Assembly (NCBI RefSeq): GCF_024169515.1
Contig: NZ_JAMKCQ010000001.1
Span: 2,294,001-2,358,000, forward strand
Length of the DNA stretch: 64,000 bases
Direction of reading: 5' to 3'
Source of the DNA: Erwinia aphidicola
GTDB lineage: Bacteria; Pseudomonadota; Gammaproteobacteria; Enterobacterales; Enterobacteriaceae
The notes beneath the pieces are model-generated. The model had not been told where the DNA came from. It was given only the letters and a program-made list of their open reading frames with translations, and searched no databases. Both the position numbers and the translations under genes were made by a program. Of this stretch, positions 41,671 to 49,776 are shown piece after piece; positions within the stretch are counted from its first letter, which is position 1, and every line of letters starts with the position of its first letter.

Positions 41671-43023
41671 ATGCGTATTCATATCCTCGGTATCTGTGGC
41701 ACTTTCATGGGCGGTCTGGCGATGCTGGCACGCGAGCTTGGCCATGAAGTCACGGGCTCAGATGCTAACGTCTACCCGCCAATGAGCACGCTGCTGGAAA
41801 AGCAGGGTATTGATTTAATTCAGGGTTATGACGCCTCACAGCTCGATCCCGCCCCGGACCTGGTGATCATCGGCAACGCCATGACGCGCGGCAATCCGTG
41901 TGTGGAAGCAGTGCTGGAGCGCAATATTCCTTACCTCTCCGGCCCGCAGTGGCTGCACGATTACGTGCTGCGCGACCGCTGGGTGATTGCGGTGGCGGGA
42001 ACCCACGGCAAAACCACCACCGCAGGCATGGCAGCGTGGATTTTACAGGCCTGCGGCTATCAGCCGGGGTTTGTGATTGGTGGCGTACCGGGGAATTTCG
42101 AGGTTTCGGCGAATTTAGGAAAAAGCCCATTCTTCGTGATCGAGGCCGACGAGTACGACTGTGCGTTCTTCGACAAGCGTTCCAAGTTCGTGCACTACTG
42201 TCCGCGCACCCTGATCCTCAACAACCTTGAGTTTGACCACGCCGATATCTTTGACGATCTGCGTGCGGTGCAGAAGCAGTTCCACCACCTGGTGCGCATC
42301 GTGCCGGGGCAGGGCAAGATCATCCTGCCGGAGCACGATGCCAATATTAAGCAGGTGATGGCGATGGGCTGCTGGAGCGAGCAGGAAACCGTGGGTGAAA
42401 ACGGCCACTGGCAGGCGAAGAAGCTGTCGCCGGATGCGTCGCACTGGGAAGTGCTGCTGGACGGTGAGCGCGTAGCCGAGGTCAACTGGGCGCTGGTCGG
42501 CGAGCACAATATGCATAACGGCATGATGGCGATTGCTGCGGCACGCCATGTGGGCGTGAAGCCGGAAGATGCCGGGCGTGCGCTGAATGAGTTTATCAAC
42601 GCCCGCCGCCGCCTGGAGCTGCGCGGTGAGAGCAACGGCATCAAAGTGTACGATGACTTTGCTCACCACCCGACCGCTATCCTCGCCACGCTCTCCGCGC
42701 TGCGTGGCAAAGTGGGCGGCACCGCGCGCATTCTGGCGGTGCTGGAACCGCGTTCAAACACCATGAAGATGGGTATCAGCAAGAACGATCTTGCCCCGTC
42801 GCTGGCGCGTGCGGATGAAGTGTTCCTGTTCCAGCCGCACCACATTCCGTGGCAGGTCTCTGAGGTTGCCGATGCCTGCATTCAGCCGGCGCAGTGGAGT
42901 GCGGATATTGATACGCTGGTAGAGATGATCGCCAAAAAAGCCCAGCCGGGGGATACCATCCTGGTGATGAGCAACGGCGGTTTTGGCGGGATCCATCAGA
43001 AGCTGTTGGATCGGTTAGCGTAA
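41671..43023 (+). CDS. mpl: Mpl, UDP-MurNAc:tripeptide ligase (murein recycling)
   Basis: Mpl attaches recovered L-Ala-D-Glu-meso-DAP tripeptide to UDP-MurNAc, saving peptidoglycan precursors. The start MRIHILGICGTFMGG is the family start and gives 450 residues (E. coli 457); the frame is open 37 codons upstream without conservation. The Mur-ligase ATP loop GTHGKTTT lies at residues 110-117, and the central DDFAHHP motif and C-terminal domain are complete. Confidence 0.97.
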   Translation: MRIHILGICGTFMGGLAMLARELGHEVTGSDANVYPPMSTLLEKQGIDLIQGYDASQLDPAPDLVIIGNAMTRGNPCVEAVLERNIPYLSGPQWLHDYVLRDRWVIAVAGTHGKTTTAGMAAWILQACGYQPGFVIGGVPGNFEVSANLGKSPFFVIEADEYDCAFFDKRSKFVHYCPRTLILNNLEFDHADIFDDLRAVQKQFHHLVRIVPGQGKIILPEHDANIKQVMAMGCWSEQETVGENGHWQAKKLSPDASHWEVLLDGERVAEVNWALVGEHNMHNGMMAIAAARHVGVKPEDAGRALNEFINARRRLELRGESNGIKVYDDFAHHPTAILATLSALRGKVGGTARILAVLEPRSNTMKMGISKNDLAPSLARADEVFLFQPHHIPWQVSEVADACIQPAQWSADIDTLVEMIAKKAQPGDTILVMSNGGFGGIHQKLLDRLA

Positions 43024-43032
43024 GGGTATGGC

Positions 43033-43104
43033 GGGCCGAACGAAAAAAACGATCGGCCCCTACATCTGTGTCTGTAGGGGCGGACCCTCTTTTCCGGTCC
43101 GCCC
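43033..43104 (+). repeat. Inverted and direct GTAGGGG palindromes after mpl
   Basis: An inverted copy (43033-43063, GGGCCGA...TCGGCCCCTAC) and a direct copy (43074-43104, GTAGGGGCGGACC...GGTCCGCCC) sit between the convergent mpl and darP genes. Confidence 0.85.
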
Positions 43105-43115
43105 TTAACAGGCTG

Positions 43116-43661
43116 TCATGACGCCTGGGCTAATTCGCGCAGATACTGGAAAATCTGACGGTAGGCTTTTGGCGGCTTATTGGTCGCTTTCTCTTTCTGC
43201 GCGTTACGGATCATCGCACGCAGCTGCTGGCGGTCCGCATCCGGGTAGAGGTTCAGCACCTCAGGGATCACGTCATCACCCTGTTCCACCAGGCGGTCAC
43301 GCAGTACTTCCAGCTTGTGGAACAGCGCAACCTGCTGGTTGTGGCGGTTCTTCAGCTTGTCCAGCGCGGTACGGATCGGCTCTTCATCACGCGAGCGCAG
43401 CATCTTACCGATCAGCTGCATCTGGCGGCGGCGGCCCTCTTTCTTGATCTTCTGCGCCAGCTCAATCGCGGCACGCAGATCTTCATCCAGTGGGATCTTG
43501 TCCAGGGAGTTTTTCCCCAGTTCCACCAGTTCACCACCGAGGCGCTTCAGCTCTTCGGCGTCACGTTTAATCTCACTTTTACTGACCCAGATAATCTCTT
43601 CGTCTTCTTCTTCTTCGTTATCGGGTACTTCGTCGAGCCAGTCATCGGGCTGCTTGGTCAT
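43116..43661 (-). CDS. darP: DarP (YjgA), 50S ribosome assembly factor
   Basis: A 181-residue cytoplasmic protein (E. coli 183) of the DUF615 family. It is highly charged, with an acidic N-terminus (a run of about eight Asp/Glu residues at 13-23) and basic helices after. The E. coli orthologue associates with late 50S precursors and promotes peptidyl-transferase-centre maturation. It is divergent from pmbA, the conserved arrangement. Confidence 0.95.
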   Translation of the reverse strand: MTKQPDDWLDEVPDNEEEEDEEIIWVSKSEIKRDAEELKRLGGELVELGKNSLDKIPLDEDLRAAIELAQKIKKEGRRRQMQLIGKMLRSRDEEPIRTALDKLKNRHNQQVALFHKLEVLRDRLVEQGDDVIPEVLNLYPDADRQQLRAMIRNAQKEKATNKPPKAYRQIFQYLRELAQAS

Positions 43662-43811
43662 TGGTACGGCTCCTGAAAAAGAGGCTAATGCTATCAGGTT
43701 ACGTGGCTACTGCGAAATTGTTCTCTGAGTCTGTTAGACTCAAATCATTCCTTATCACCTTGAGAGCTGCATTTGATGCAGGTATTTCTCAACTAATTAT
43801 ATGGCAGGCCG

Positions 43812-45152
43812 ATGAAATTACTCTCCCAAGTTGCAGAACAGCGTAAAACCCTGGAGCAGGCGGTCTCAACAGCACTCGAGCTGGCGAAAGTCAGCAGCGA
43901 TGGGGCAGAAGTCGCGGTAACCAAAACCACCGGCATCAGCGTCAGCACGCGTTACGGGGAAGTGGAAAACGTCGAATTCAACAGCGATGGTGCGCTCGGC
44001 ATCACCGTTTACTATCAGAACCGTAAGGGCAGCGCCTCCTCCACCGATCTCAGCCCGGAGGCGATCAAACGCACCGTGCAGGCCGCGCTGGATATTGCAC
44101 GCTACACCTCACCGGATCCGTTTGCCGGCGTGGCGGATCGCGAGCTGCTGGCGTTTGACGCGCCGGATCTCGATCTGTTCCACCCAACGGAGATCGACGC
44201 CGATCGCGCTATCGAACTGGCTGCGCGTGCAGAACAGGCCGCGCTAAAGGCTGACTCGCGCATCACCAACACCGAAGGCGGCAGCTTTAACAGCCACGTC
44301 GGCATTAAAGTGTTTGGTAACAGCCACGGCATGCTGCAGGGCTACTGCTCCAGCCGTCATTCGCTCTCCAGCTGCGTGATTGCCGAAGCCAACGGCGATA
44401 TGGAGCGTGACTACGCCTATACTATTGGCCGGGCGATGGAGGATTTGAAGTCGCCAGAGTCGGTCGGTGAAGAGTGCGCGCGCCGCACGCTGTCACGCCT
44501 GTCGCCGCGCAAGCTGTCGACGATGAAAGCGCCGGTGCTGTTTGCCGCGGAAGTGGCCACCGGGCTGTTTGGTCACCTGGTGGGGGCCATCAGCGGCGGC
44601 AGCGTCTACCGTAAATCCACCTTCCTGCTTGACTCCCTCGGCCAGCAGATCCTGCCGGAATGGCTGACGATTGAGGAGCATCCGCACCTGCTGAAAGGGC
44701 TGGCCTCAACGCCGTTCGACAGCGAAGGCGTGCGGACCGAGCGCCGCGACATCATTAAAGATGGCGTACTACAGAACTGGCTGATGACCAGCTACTCGGC
44801 GCGCAAGCTGGGGCTGCAGAGCACCGGCCACGCGGGCGGCATCCATAACTGGCGCATTGCCGGGCAGGGCCACAGCTTTGATGACCTGCTCAGGCAGCTC
44901 GGCACCGGGCTGGTGGTCACGGAACTGATGGGCCAGGCGGTCAGCGCGCTGACCGGGGACTACTCGCGCGGCGCATCCGGTTTCTGGGTTGAGAATGGCG
45001 TAATCCAGTATCCGGTCAGTGAAATCACCATCGCCGGTAACCTGAAAGATATGTGGCGCAATATGGTGACCATCGGCAGCGATATTGAAACCCGCAGCAA
45101 TATCCAGTGTGGATCCATTCTGTTACCAGAAATGAAGATTGCCGGGCAGTAA
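43812..45152 (+). CDS. pmbA: PmbA/TldE, metalloprotease complex subunit
   Basis: TldE (PmbA) pairs with TldD to form a protease that trims unfolded peptides; in E. coli it matures microcin B17 and affects CcdA stability. 446 residues with the TldD/PmbA fold; the C-terminal half holds [20 protein letters not shown], cited as its core [12 protein letters not shown], and the ending [17 protein letters not shown]. TldE lacks the catalytic zinc motif of TldD, as expected. A terminator follows. Confidence 0.97.
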   Translation: MKLLSQVAEQRKTLEQAVSTALELAKVSSDGAEVAVTKTTGISVSTRYGEVENVEFNSDGALGITVYYQNRKGSASSTDLSPEAIKRTVQAALDIARYTSPDPFAGVADRELLAFDAPDLDLFHPTEIDADRAIELAARAEQAALKADSRITNTEGGSFNSHVGIKVFGNSHGMLQGYCSSRHSLSSCVIAEANGDMERDYAYTIGRAMEDLKSPESVGEECARRTLSRLSPRKLSTMKAPVLFAAEVATGLFGHLVGAISGGSVYRKSTFLLDSLGQQILPEWLTIEEHPHLLKGLASTPFDSEGVRTERRDIIKDGVLQNWLMTSYSARKLGLQSTGHAGGIHNWRIAGQGHSFDDLLRQLGTGLVVTELMGQAVSALTGDYSRGASGFWVENGVIQYPVSEITIAGNLKDMWRNMVTIGSDIETRSNIQCGSILLPEMKIAGQ

Positions 45153-45179
45153 TTTAGCGATTTAGGCGTATGCTTATCA

Positions 45180-45209
45180 GGCGGCTGCCAAGACAGTCGC
45201 CTTTTTTTA
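45180..45209 (+). terminator. Terminator after pmbA
   Basis: GGCGGCTG / CAGTCGCC stem (one G-T pair) with a CCAAGA loop followed by T7. It lies 28 bp after pmbA and 21 bp before cybC, so cybC needs its own promoter or read-through. Confidence 0.85.
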
Positions 45210-45229
45210 TAATTAAAAGGACTGAAGCA

Positions 45230-45616
45230 ATGCGTAAATTAATGTTTGCAATGTTGAGTGGTTCGCTGTTGTTGTCCAGTTTCGCCGTGCTGTCGCAGGA
45301 TCTGGAAGGCGATATGGATATGCTGAAAGGCGGCCTGCGTACGGTGCAGAAAACCGACGATAAAGCCGAAATGATTAAAGCGCTGACCGATATGAAGGGC
45401 GCAGCTGAAAACGCTAAAATCCAGACGCCGGATAAGCTTAAGGGCCAGCCGGCAGACAGCGCGCAGATCAAAGACTATCACGCCGGACTGGATACCCTGA
45501 TTGGCCAGATCGATACCAGCCTCAAGCTGGCCAATGACGGAGACCTGAAAGGCGCGAAGGATGAAGCGAAAAAAATGGCTGAAACCCGCGACGCCAATCA
45601 CAAAAAGTTCCGCTAA
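45230..45616 (+). CDS. cybC: Soluble cytochrome b562, periplasmic
   Basis: A 128-residue precursor of the four-helix-bundle haem protein cytochrome b562. The signal peptide covers about residues 1-22. The axial haem ligands are conserved: Met29 (GDMDM, Met7 of the mature E. coli protein) and His124 (DANHKKFR, His102). No CxxCH is present, so haem is b-type and non-covalent. The open frame extends upstream of the chosen Met, across the pmbA terminator, and is not used. It follows pmbA as in several enterobacteria. Confidence 0.95.
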   Translation: MRKLMFAMLSGSLLLSSFAVLSQDLEGDMDMLKGGLRTVQKTDDKAEMIKALTDMKGAAENAKIQTPDKLKGQPADSAQIKDYHAGLDTLIGQIDTSLKLANDGDLKGAKDEAKKMAETRDANHKKFR

Positions 45617-45621
45617 TGCTC

Positions 45622-45646
45622 AGGGCCGGGAATGTTTCCCGGCCCT
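45622..45646 (+). terminator. GC-rich hairpin after cybC
   Basis: AGGGCCGGGAA / TTCCCGGCCCT, an 11-bp perfect stem with a TGT loop immediately after the stop. No T run follows, so it may act as a 3' stabiliser or weak terminator. Confidence 0.65.
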
Positions 45647-45751
45647 GATTAAATCCGTCATAGGTTTTTCCTCTATTTCCTTCTGCTGGCCGCTTTACTC
45701 TGCTGTTGTTTTCTCTGCCTCTGCATAAATTGCGCAAAATAGTCTTTATTT

Positions 45752-45767
45752 TGTGATTTAACTCTCA
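45752..45767 (+). promoter_or_regulatory. CRP-like site upstream of the PRD/SFCGS operon
   Basis: TGTGA-N6-TCTCA, one mismatch from the TGTGA-N6-TCACA consensus, in an AT-rich stretch about 155 bp before the first gene of the catabolic cluster. Fits carbon-source control but is unproven. Confidence 0.45.
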
Positions 45768-45830
45768 TTTTTTAATTATTGATGCACGGTCTGATGTTTT
45801 TTGCGACCTGGCTCGTACCCCATCCGTTTA

Positions 45831-45850
45831 TTTCCGCTTGCTGGCGGAAA
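45831..45850 (+). promoter_or_regulatory. TTTCCGC/GCGGAAA inverted repeat before the PRD gene
   Basis: A 7-bp perfect inverted repeat with a 6-base spacer, 70 bp before the GTG of the PRD gene. It could be an operator for the cluster's own regulator or an RNA hairpin. The remaining bases of the 45647-45919 gap show nothing else. Confidence 0.4.
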
Positions 45851-45919
45851 AAGTCGTTCTCCACAGCACCTCTGCGCAGCGGTAGCTTATAACCATTGCA
45901 AAAAGGGGGGGGGACGAAT

Positions 45920-46258
45920 GTGAGTAATGGAACGGGGCCGAGTGTGGCAACAGAGCAGGATGATGAGATTCAGGCGCTGGCCGCACGGGTGATGGGGCAG
46001 ATTGCCGACCTGTTTGCGGCCAGGGCAATACAGCCCAACCCGGTACAGCAGCAGATGCTGACCTCCCACGTGCGGGCGATGGCGCTGCGCTCGCTGACCG
46101 GTGAGGCGCTACCCGAAGTGGAAGCTGACCTGTTTGACGATATTTCGCCAGAATCCATGCTGCTGGCACAGCAGGTGGTCGATCTGTTCGGTAATCTGCC
46201 GAAAGAGGAAGCCTGGCTACTCTCCGTGCATTTCGAAGTCGCCAAAGAAAACCAATAG
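45920..46258 (+). CDS. Small single-PRD protein of the SFCGS/DUF4310 cluster
   Basis: A 112-residue protein from a GTG start with an unusually long G run (nine G) as ribosome site. It is helical and resembles a lone PTS regulation domain, with the conserved 'HVRAMALRS' histidine-arginine stretch near residue 50. It matches the small PRD protein that opens a conserved neighbourhood known from Enterococcus faecalis and Aeromonas hydrophila (EF_0829/AHA_3910 type, as I recall it). Without a DNA-binding domain it may modulate the large PRD regulator encoded at 51.7 kb. Confidence 0.72.
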   Translation: MSNGTGPSVATEQDDEIQALAARVMGQIADLFAARAIQPNPVQQQMLTSHVRAMALRSLTGEALPEVEADLFDDISPESMLLAQQVVDLFGNLPKEEAWLLSVHFEVAKENQ

Positions 46259-46320
46259 TGTGCCTGGTTTACTTGCCATTTTGGGATTGGGCAGTGCTCA
46301 CAAATTGCGGGCAATTTGAA

Positions 46321-46440
46321 CGCCCTTTAGGGCGGCCCTAAGGGCGAGCGCAGCGAGTAAAATCCTCACGTACTACGTGTACGCTCCGGTTTTTCCGCGC
46401 TGTCCGCACCCAAACTGACTGCGTCACCGACGGCACGAGT
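46321..46440 (+). repeat. Intergenic element between PRD and SFCGS genes
   Basis: GCCCTTTAGGGC and GCCCTAAGGGC palindromes are followed by a GC-rich stretch with ACGTACTACGTGTACG. The style is that of mobile intergenic repeats of enterobacteria. It splits what is otherwise a tight operon and may alter expression of the downstream genes. Confidence 0.5.
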
Positions 46441-46469
46441 AATCACTCTATAAATTAAAGGAATACACC

Positions 46470-46829
46470 ATGTCTCAAATCATCGTAGTGATCGGCGATC
46501 GTTTAGGTAAAGGCCAGAAAGTGGCAGCAGGTATCGAGAAAGCGGGCGGTAAAGCCATCGTGGTTCCTGGCGTGGCAGCGGATATGAAGCTGGGCGACGT
46601 GATGAAAGCGGAAAACGCCAACTTCGGTATCTCCTTCTGCGGCAGCGGCGGCGCAGGTGCCATCACCGCACAGAACAAATATGGCTATAAAGCCAAACAC
46701 GGCATGCGCTCCATCGACGAAGGCGTCACCGCCATCAACGAAGGCGCCACCGTGCTGGGCTTCGGCTTTATGGATAAAGAAGAGCTGGGCGAGCGTCTGG
46801 TGCAGGCGTGGCAGAAGAAGCACGGCTGA
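46470..46829 (+). CDS. Glycine-rich SFCGS-family protein
   Basis: A 119-residue cytoplasmic protein with a strong AAGGA ribosome site. The family signature SFCGSGGAGA is at residues 55-64, with Cys57 in a Gly-rich loop after a beta strand. The arrangement recalls the phospho-cysteine loop of PTS EIIB proteins, though overall similarity to EIIB is not evident. It overlaps the DUF4312 gene by one base (TGATG). In the known conserved neighbourhood this family accompanies the two membrane proteins below and is presumed to be a soluble part of that system. Confidence 0.85.
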   Translation: MSQIIVVIGDRLGKGQKVAAGIEKAGGKAIVVPGVAADMKLGDVMKAENANFGISFCGSGGAGAITAQNKYGYKAKHGMRSIDEGVTAINEGATVLGFGFMDKEELGERLVQAWQKKHG

Positions 46830-47128
46830 TGAAAGAGCAATTCACCACCACGGTGAACGTCAGCGGCAAGGGCGACAGCAAAGCGAAAGCCTTTGCCGAC
46901 GCCCTGAGCCGGGTGCAAAACACGGTGCTCAAGTCCACCAGCAATATCCTCCTGCGTATTGAGCCGGTGGATGTAAAGGTGCTGCGTGCCGAACTGCGCG
47001 TCAAAACGGAAAAGTTTCTGTTCTTCTTTCTGGCGCGCGAGCGGCGAACCTACAGCGTTGAGCTGGCGATCACCGTCAACGTCGCGGTGGTCGACACCGA
47101 CAAGGTGGATTTCACCGCGGTTAACTAA
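46829..47128 (+). CDS. DUF4312 protein
   Basis: A 99-residue protein of unknown function, starting at MKEQFTTTVNVSG one base into the preceding stop. It has alternating beta-strand-like segments and a hydrophobic-aromatic patch (KFLFFFLARERRTY) at about residues 65-78. It has no signal peptide or clear membrane span. It is found only with SFCGS, DUF4311 and DUF4310 partners in this type of cluster, so it is probably a soluble subunit of the same transport system. Confidence 0.85.
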   Translation: MKEQFTTTVNVSGKGDSKAKAFADALSRVQNTVLKSTSNILLRIEPVDVKVLRAELRVKTEKFLFFFLARERRTYSVELAITVNVAVVDTDKVDFTAVN

Positions 47129-47162
47129 AAACGTTGGGATATAAATCCAAAGGAAAAAACTG

Positions 47163-47939
47163 ATGTTTTTAATCATCTTATTTAAGTCGTTGATTATTGG
47201 CGGCCTGGTCGGAGTGGGTGTCGGTGCCGGGGCAGCGCGTATGTTCCACGCCCCGACCACACAGGGCATGGGCGCATTTCGCACACTGGGTGAACTGAAT
47301 TCCTGTGAGGGCGACCCGGCTTCTCACTTCTCCTTCGGCCTTGGCTTCTTCTTTAACGCCTGGGCCTCCTCCGTGGCGGCAGGTTCCTTCACTCAGGACG
47401 TTGACCACCGCATCATCCCCAACTGGGGCGCGGCGGCACTGATGGTGAAAAACCGCAACGTGGCGGAAACCCTGCATAACCCGAAAAAGATGGCGATTGC
47501 CTGCGGCATCATCGGCATGATTGTGGTGGCGTTTCTCAACTCCACCGCCTCTGCCGTGCCTGCTGCGCTGCAGGTCACCGCGGTGAAAGTGCTGGTGCCT
47601 GCGGCTAACCTGCTGGTGAACACCGTGATGCCGGTGATCTTCTGGCTGGCGGCCATCGACGCCGGGAAGAAATCGGGCTTCTGGGCCACCATCTTCGGCG
47701 GCCTCGCGCAGCTGATTATGGGTAACGCCGTGCCGGGCCTGGTGCTGGGTATCCTGATCGGCAAAGGGGTGGAAGAGGCGGGCTGGAACCGCGTCACGAA
47801 GGTGATGATGATCGCCATCGTGCTGCTGTTCGTGCTGAGCGGCTTCTTCCGTGGCTTCGACATGAAGCTGTTGCAGTCCTTCCAGCTTGGCGTGCCCGGC
47901 TGGATGGAGATGATCCACAACTCCCTGAGCGGCAAATAA
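47163..47939 (+). CDS. DUF4311 integral membrane protein
   Basis: A 258-residue polytopic membrane protein with about six hydrophobic segments. The first begins at residue 3, with the Gly-rich GGLVGVGVGAGAARMFHAP (19 residues) right after it. A loop near residues 75-105 has DVDHRIIPNWGAAALM. It resembles a permease half rather than an enzyme. DUF4310 follows at once. Together the two membrane genes are the likely substrate channel of the cluster. No member has a proven substrate that I know of. Confidence 0.86.
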   Translation: MFLIILFKSLIIGGLVGVGVGAGAARMFHAPTTQGMGAFRTLGELNSCEGDPASHFSFGLGFFFNAWASSVAAGSFTQDVDHRIIPNWGAAALMVKNRNVAETLHNPKKMAIACGIIGMIVVAFLNSTASAVPAALQVTAVKVLVPAANLLVNTVMPVIFWLAAIDAGKKSGFWATIFGGLAQLIMGNAVPGLVLGILIGKGVEEAGWNRVTKVMMIAIVLLFVLSGFFRGFDMKLLQSFQLGVPGWMEMIHNSLSGK

Positions 47940-47952
47940 GAGGACGATGGTA

Positions 47953-48597
47953 ATGGAAGAGTCAAAAAGCGGTTTTTGGTATGCCGACTGGTCGTTCCCG
48001 ATCTTTGTCGGTCTGCTCTCTGCCGGGGTGTTCGCCGGTACGCATATGTATTACGTCTACGGCCTGGGCGCGTTTAACGAGGTGGCGTTTGTGTCGATGC
48101 TGCGTTCCGGTATGGAAACCGGCGTCTACGGCGCGGTGGCGGCATTTGGCGCCAGCTTCCTGTTTGCGCGCATTATCGAAGGCTCGCTGGTCGGTATTCT
48201 TGATATTGGCGGGGCGATCCAGACCGGTATCGGCCTTGGCGTGCCGGCACTGCTGCTTGGGGCAGGCATCGTCTTCCCGGTAGCCAACTTCGCGGCCTCG
48301 CTGGTTACCGGCCTGGCGCTCGGCCTGGCGGTGGGTTACATCATCATCCTGGCGCGTAAGTTCACCATCAACAACAGCGACTCCACCTACGGGGCCGACG
48401 TGATGATGGGCGCGGGTAACGCCTCCGGCCGCTTCCTCGGGCCGTTGATTATCCTGTCGGCAATGGCCGCTTCGATCCCCATTGGCCTCGGCTCGCTGGT
48501 GGGTTCACTGCTGTTTTACCTGTGGAATAAACCGATTACCGGCGGCGCTATCCTCGGCGCCATGGTGCTGGGGGCAATCTTCCCGGTGGCGCTGTAA
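47953..48597 (+). CDS. DUF4310 integral membrane protein
   Basis: A 214-residue polytopic membrane protein. The second ATG (MEESKSGFWYADW) is chosen, as GAGGAC then has normal spacing; the first ATG two codons upstream is too close. About five to six hydrophobic segments, very rich in Gly and Ala, with the conserved-looking YGADVMMGAGNASGR loop near residues 145-160. It starts 13 bp after DUF4311 and presumably forms a two-component permease with it. Confidence 0.86.
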   Translation: MEESKSGFWYADWSFPIFVGLLSAGVFAGTHMYYVYGLGAFNEVAFVSMLRSGMETGVYGAVAAFGASFLFARIIEGSLVGILDIGGAIQTGIGLGVPALLLGAGIVFPVANFAASLVTGLALGLAVGYIIILARKFTINNSDSTYGADVMMGAGNASGRFLGPLIILSAMAASIPIGLGSLVGSLLFYLWNKPITGGAILGAMVLGAIFPVAL

Positions 48598-48642
48598 CCA
48601 ACTTGCGCGGCGGCAGGACGCCGCCGCGCTCAGGAGTCTGCA

Positions 48643-49776
48643 ATGTATGATCTGATTATCCGCCGGGCGCGCCTCAGCGATGGCACCCTCAGCGATGTGG
48701 CGATTCGCGCGGGCAAGATTGCCGAAGTCGGGCAAATCGACGGCCCGGCACAGCGCGAGTGGGACCTGCACGGGCGCTACTGGCTCAGCGCGGGCTGGAT
48801 TGATTCACACGTTCACTGCTACCCCAAATCGCCGATTTATCACGATGAAGCCGACCGCATCGGCGTGGAAACCGGCGTCACCACGGTGGTGGACGCCGGC
48901 AGCACCGGCGCCGACGATATCGACGATTTCTACCAGCTGACGCGCAGCGCCAGCACCCAGGTTTACGCGCTGCTCAATATCGCCCGCAGCGGCATTCTGA
49001 CGCAGAACGAGTTAGCAGATATGGCGCGCATTGACGCCGCAGCGGTACAAGCCGCGCTGCAGCGCCTGCCGCAGTTTATTCTCGGCCTGAAAGCGCGTAT
49101 CAGCAGCAGCGTGGTAGAGCACAACGGCATTAAGCCGCTGCAGCGCGCCAAGGCGATGCAGCAGGAGAACGGCGGCCTGCCGCTGATGGTGCATATCGGC
49201 AATAATCCGCCCAACCTCGATGAAATTGCCGACCTGCTGAGCAGCGGCGACATCATCACCCACTGCTATAACGGCAAGCCGAACCGCATTCTGACGCCGC
49301 AGGGCGAGCTGCGCGCCTCGGTTAGCGCTGCGCTCAAACGCGGCGTGCGCCTCGACGTTGGCCACGGCAGCGCCAGCTTCAGCTTCGAAGTGGCGCGCGT
49401 GGCGATTGCGCAGGGCATTCTGCCGCACACCATCAGCTCCGATATCTACTGCCGCAACCGTCTGAACGGCCCGGTGTATACCCTCGCGCACGTGATGTCG
49501 AAGTTCTTCTGCATCGGCATGACGCTGCCGCAGGTGATCGACTGCGTTACCGCGCACGCCGCAGACGGCCTGCGCCTCGTCGGTAAAGGGCGCCTTGAAG
49601 TCGGCTATGACGCCGATCTGACCATTTTCGACGTGCAGCAGGAGAGCGCGCTGTTCACCGACTCAGACGGACAAACGCTGTCCGGTACAACGCAGCTGGT
49701 GCCGCTGGCCGCTGTGGTCGCCGGTCAGGCATTCGTGACTAACGAAGGGAAGAAACGTAATGACTTCAGTAAATGA
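48643..49776 (+). CDS. Amidohydrolase/deacetylase-family metallohydrolase
   Basis: A 377-residue dihydroorotase-like amidohydrolase. Metal ligands are visible in order: His56 and His58 (DSHVHCY), Lys150 as the likely carbamylated lysine (LGLKARI), His184 (MVHIG), His207 (THCYNG) and Asp267 (SSDIY). Such enzymes open cyclic amides or remove acyl groups from amino sugars or amino acids. In this operon it probably prepares the imported compound for the ammonia-lyase. It overlaps the next gene by 17 bp. Confidence 0.9.
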   Translation: MYDLIIRRARLSDGTLSDVAIRAGKIAEVGQIDGPAQREWDLHGRYWLSAGWIDSHVHCYPKSPIYHDEADRIGVETGVTTVVDAGSTGADDIDDFYQLTRSASTQVYALLNIARSGILTQNELADMARIDAAAVQAALQRLPQFILGLKARISSSVVEHNGIKPLQRAKAMQQENGGLPLMVHIGNNPPNLDEIADLLSSGDIITHCYNGKPNRILTPQGELRASVSAALKRGVRLDVGHGSASFSFEVARVAIAQGILPHTISSDIYCRNRLNGPVYTLAHVMSKFFCIGMTLPQVIDCVTAHAADGLRLVGKGRLEVGYDADLTIFDVQQESALFTDSDGQTLSGTTQLVPLAAVVAGQAFVTNEGKKRNDFSK

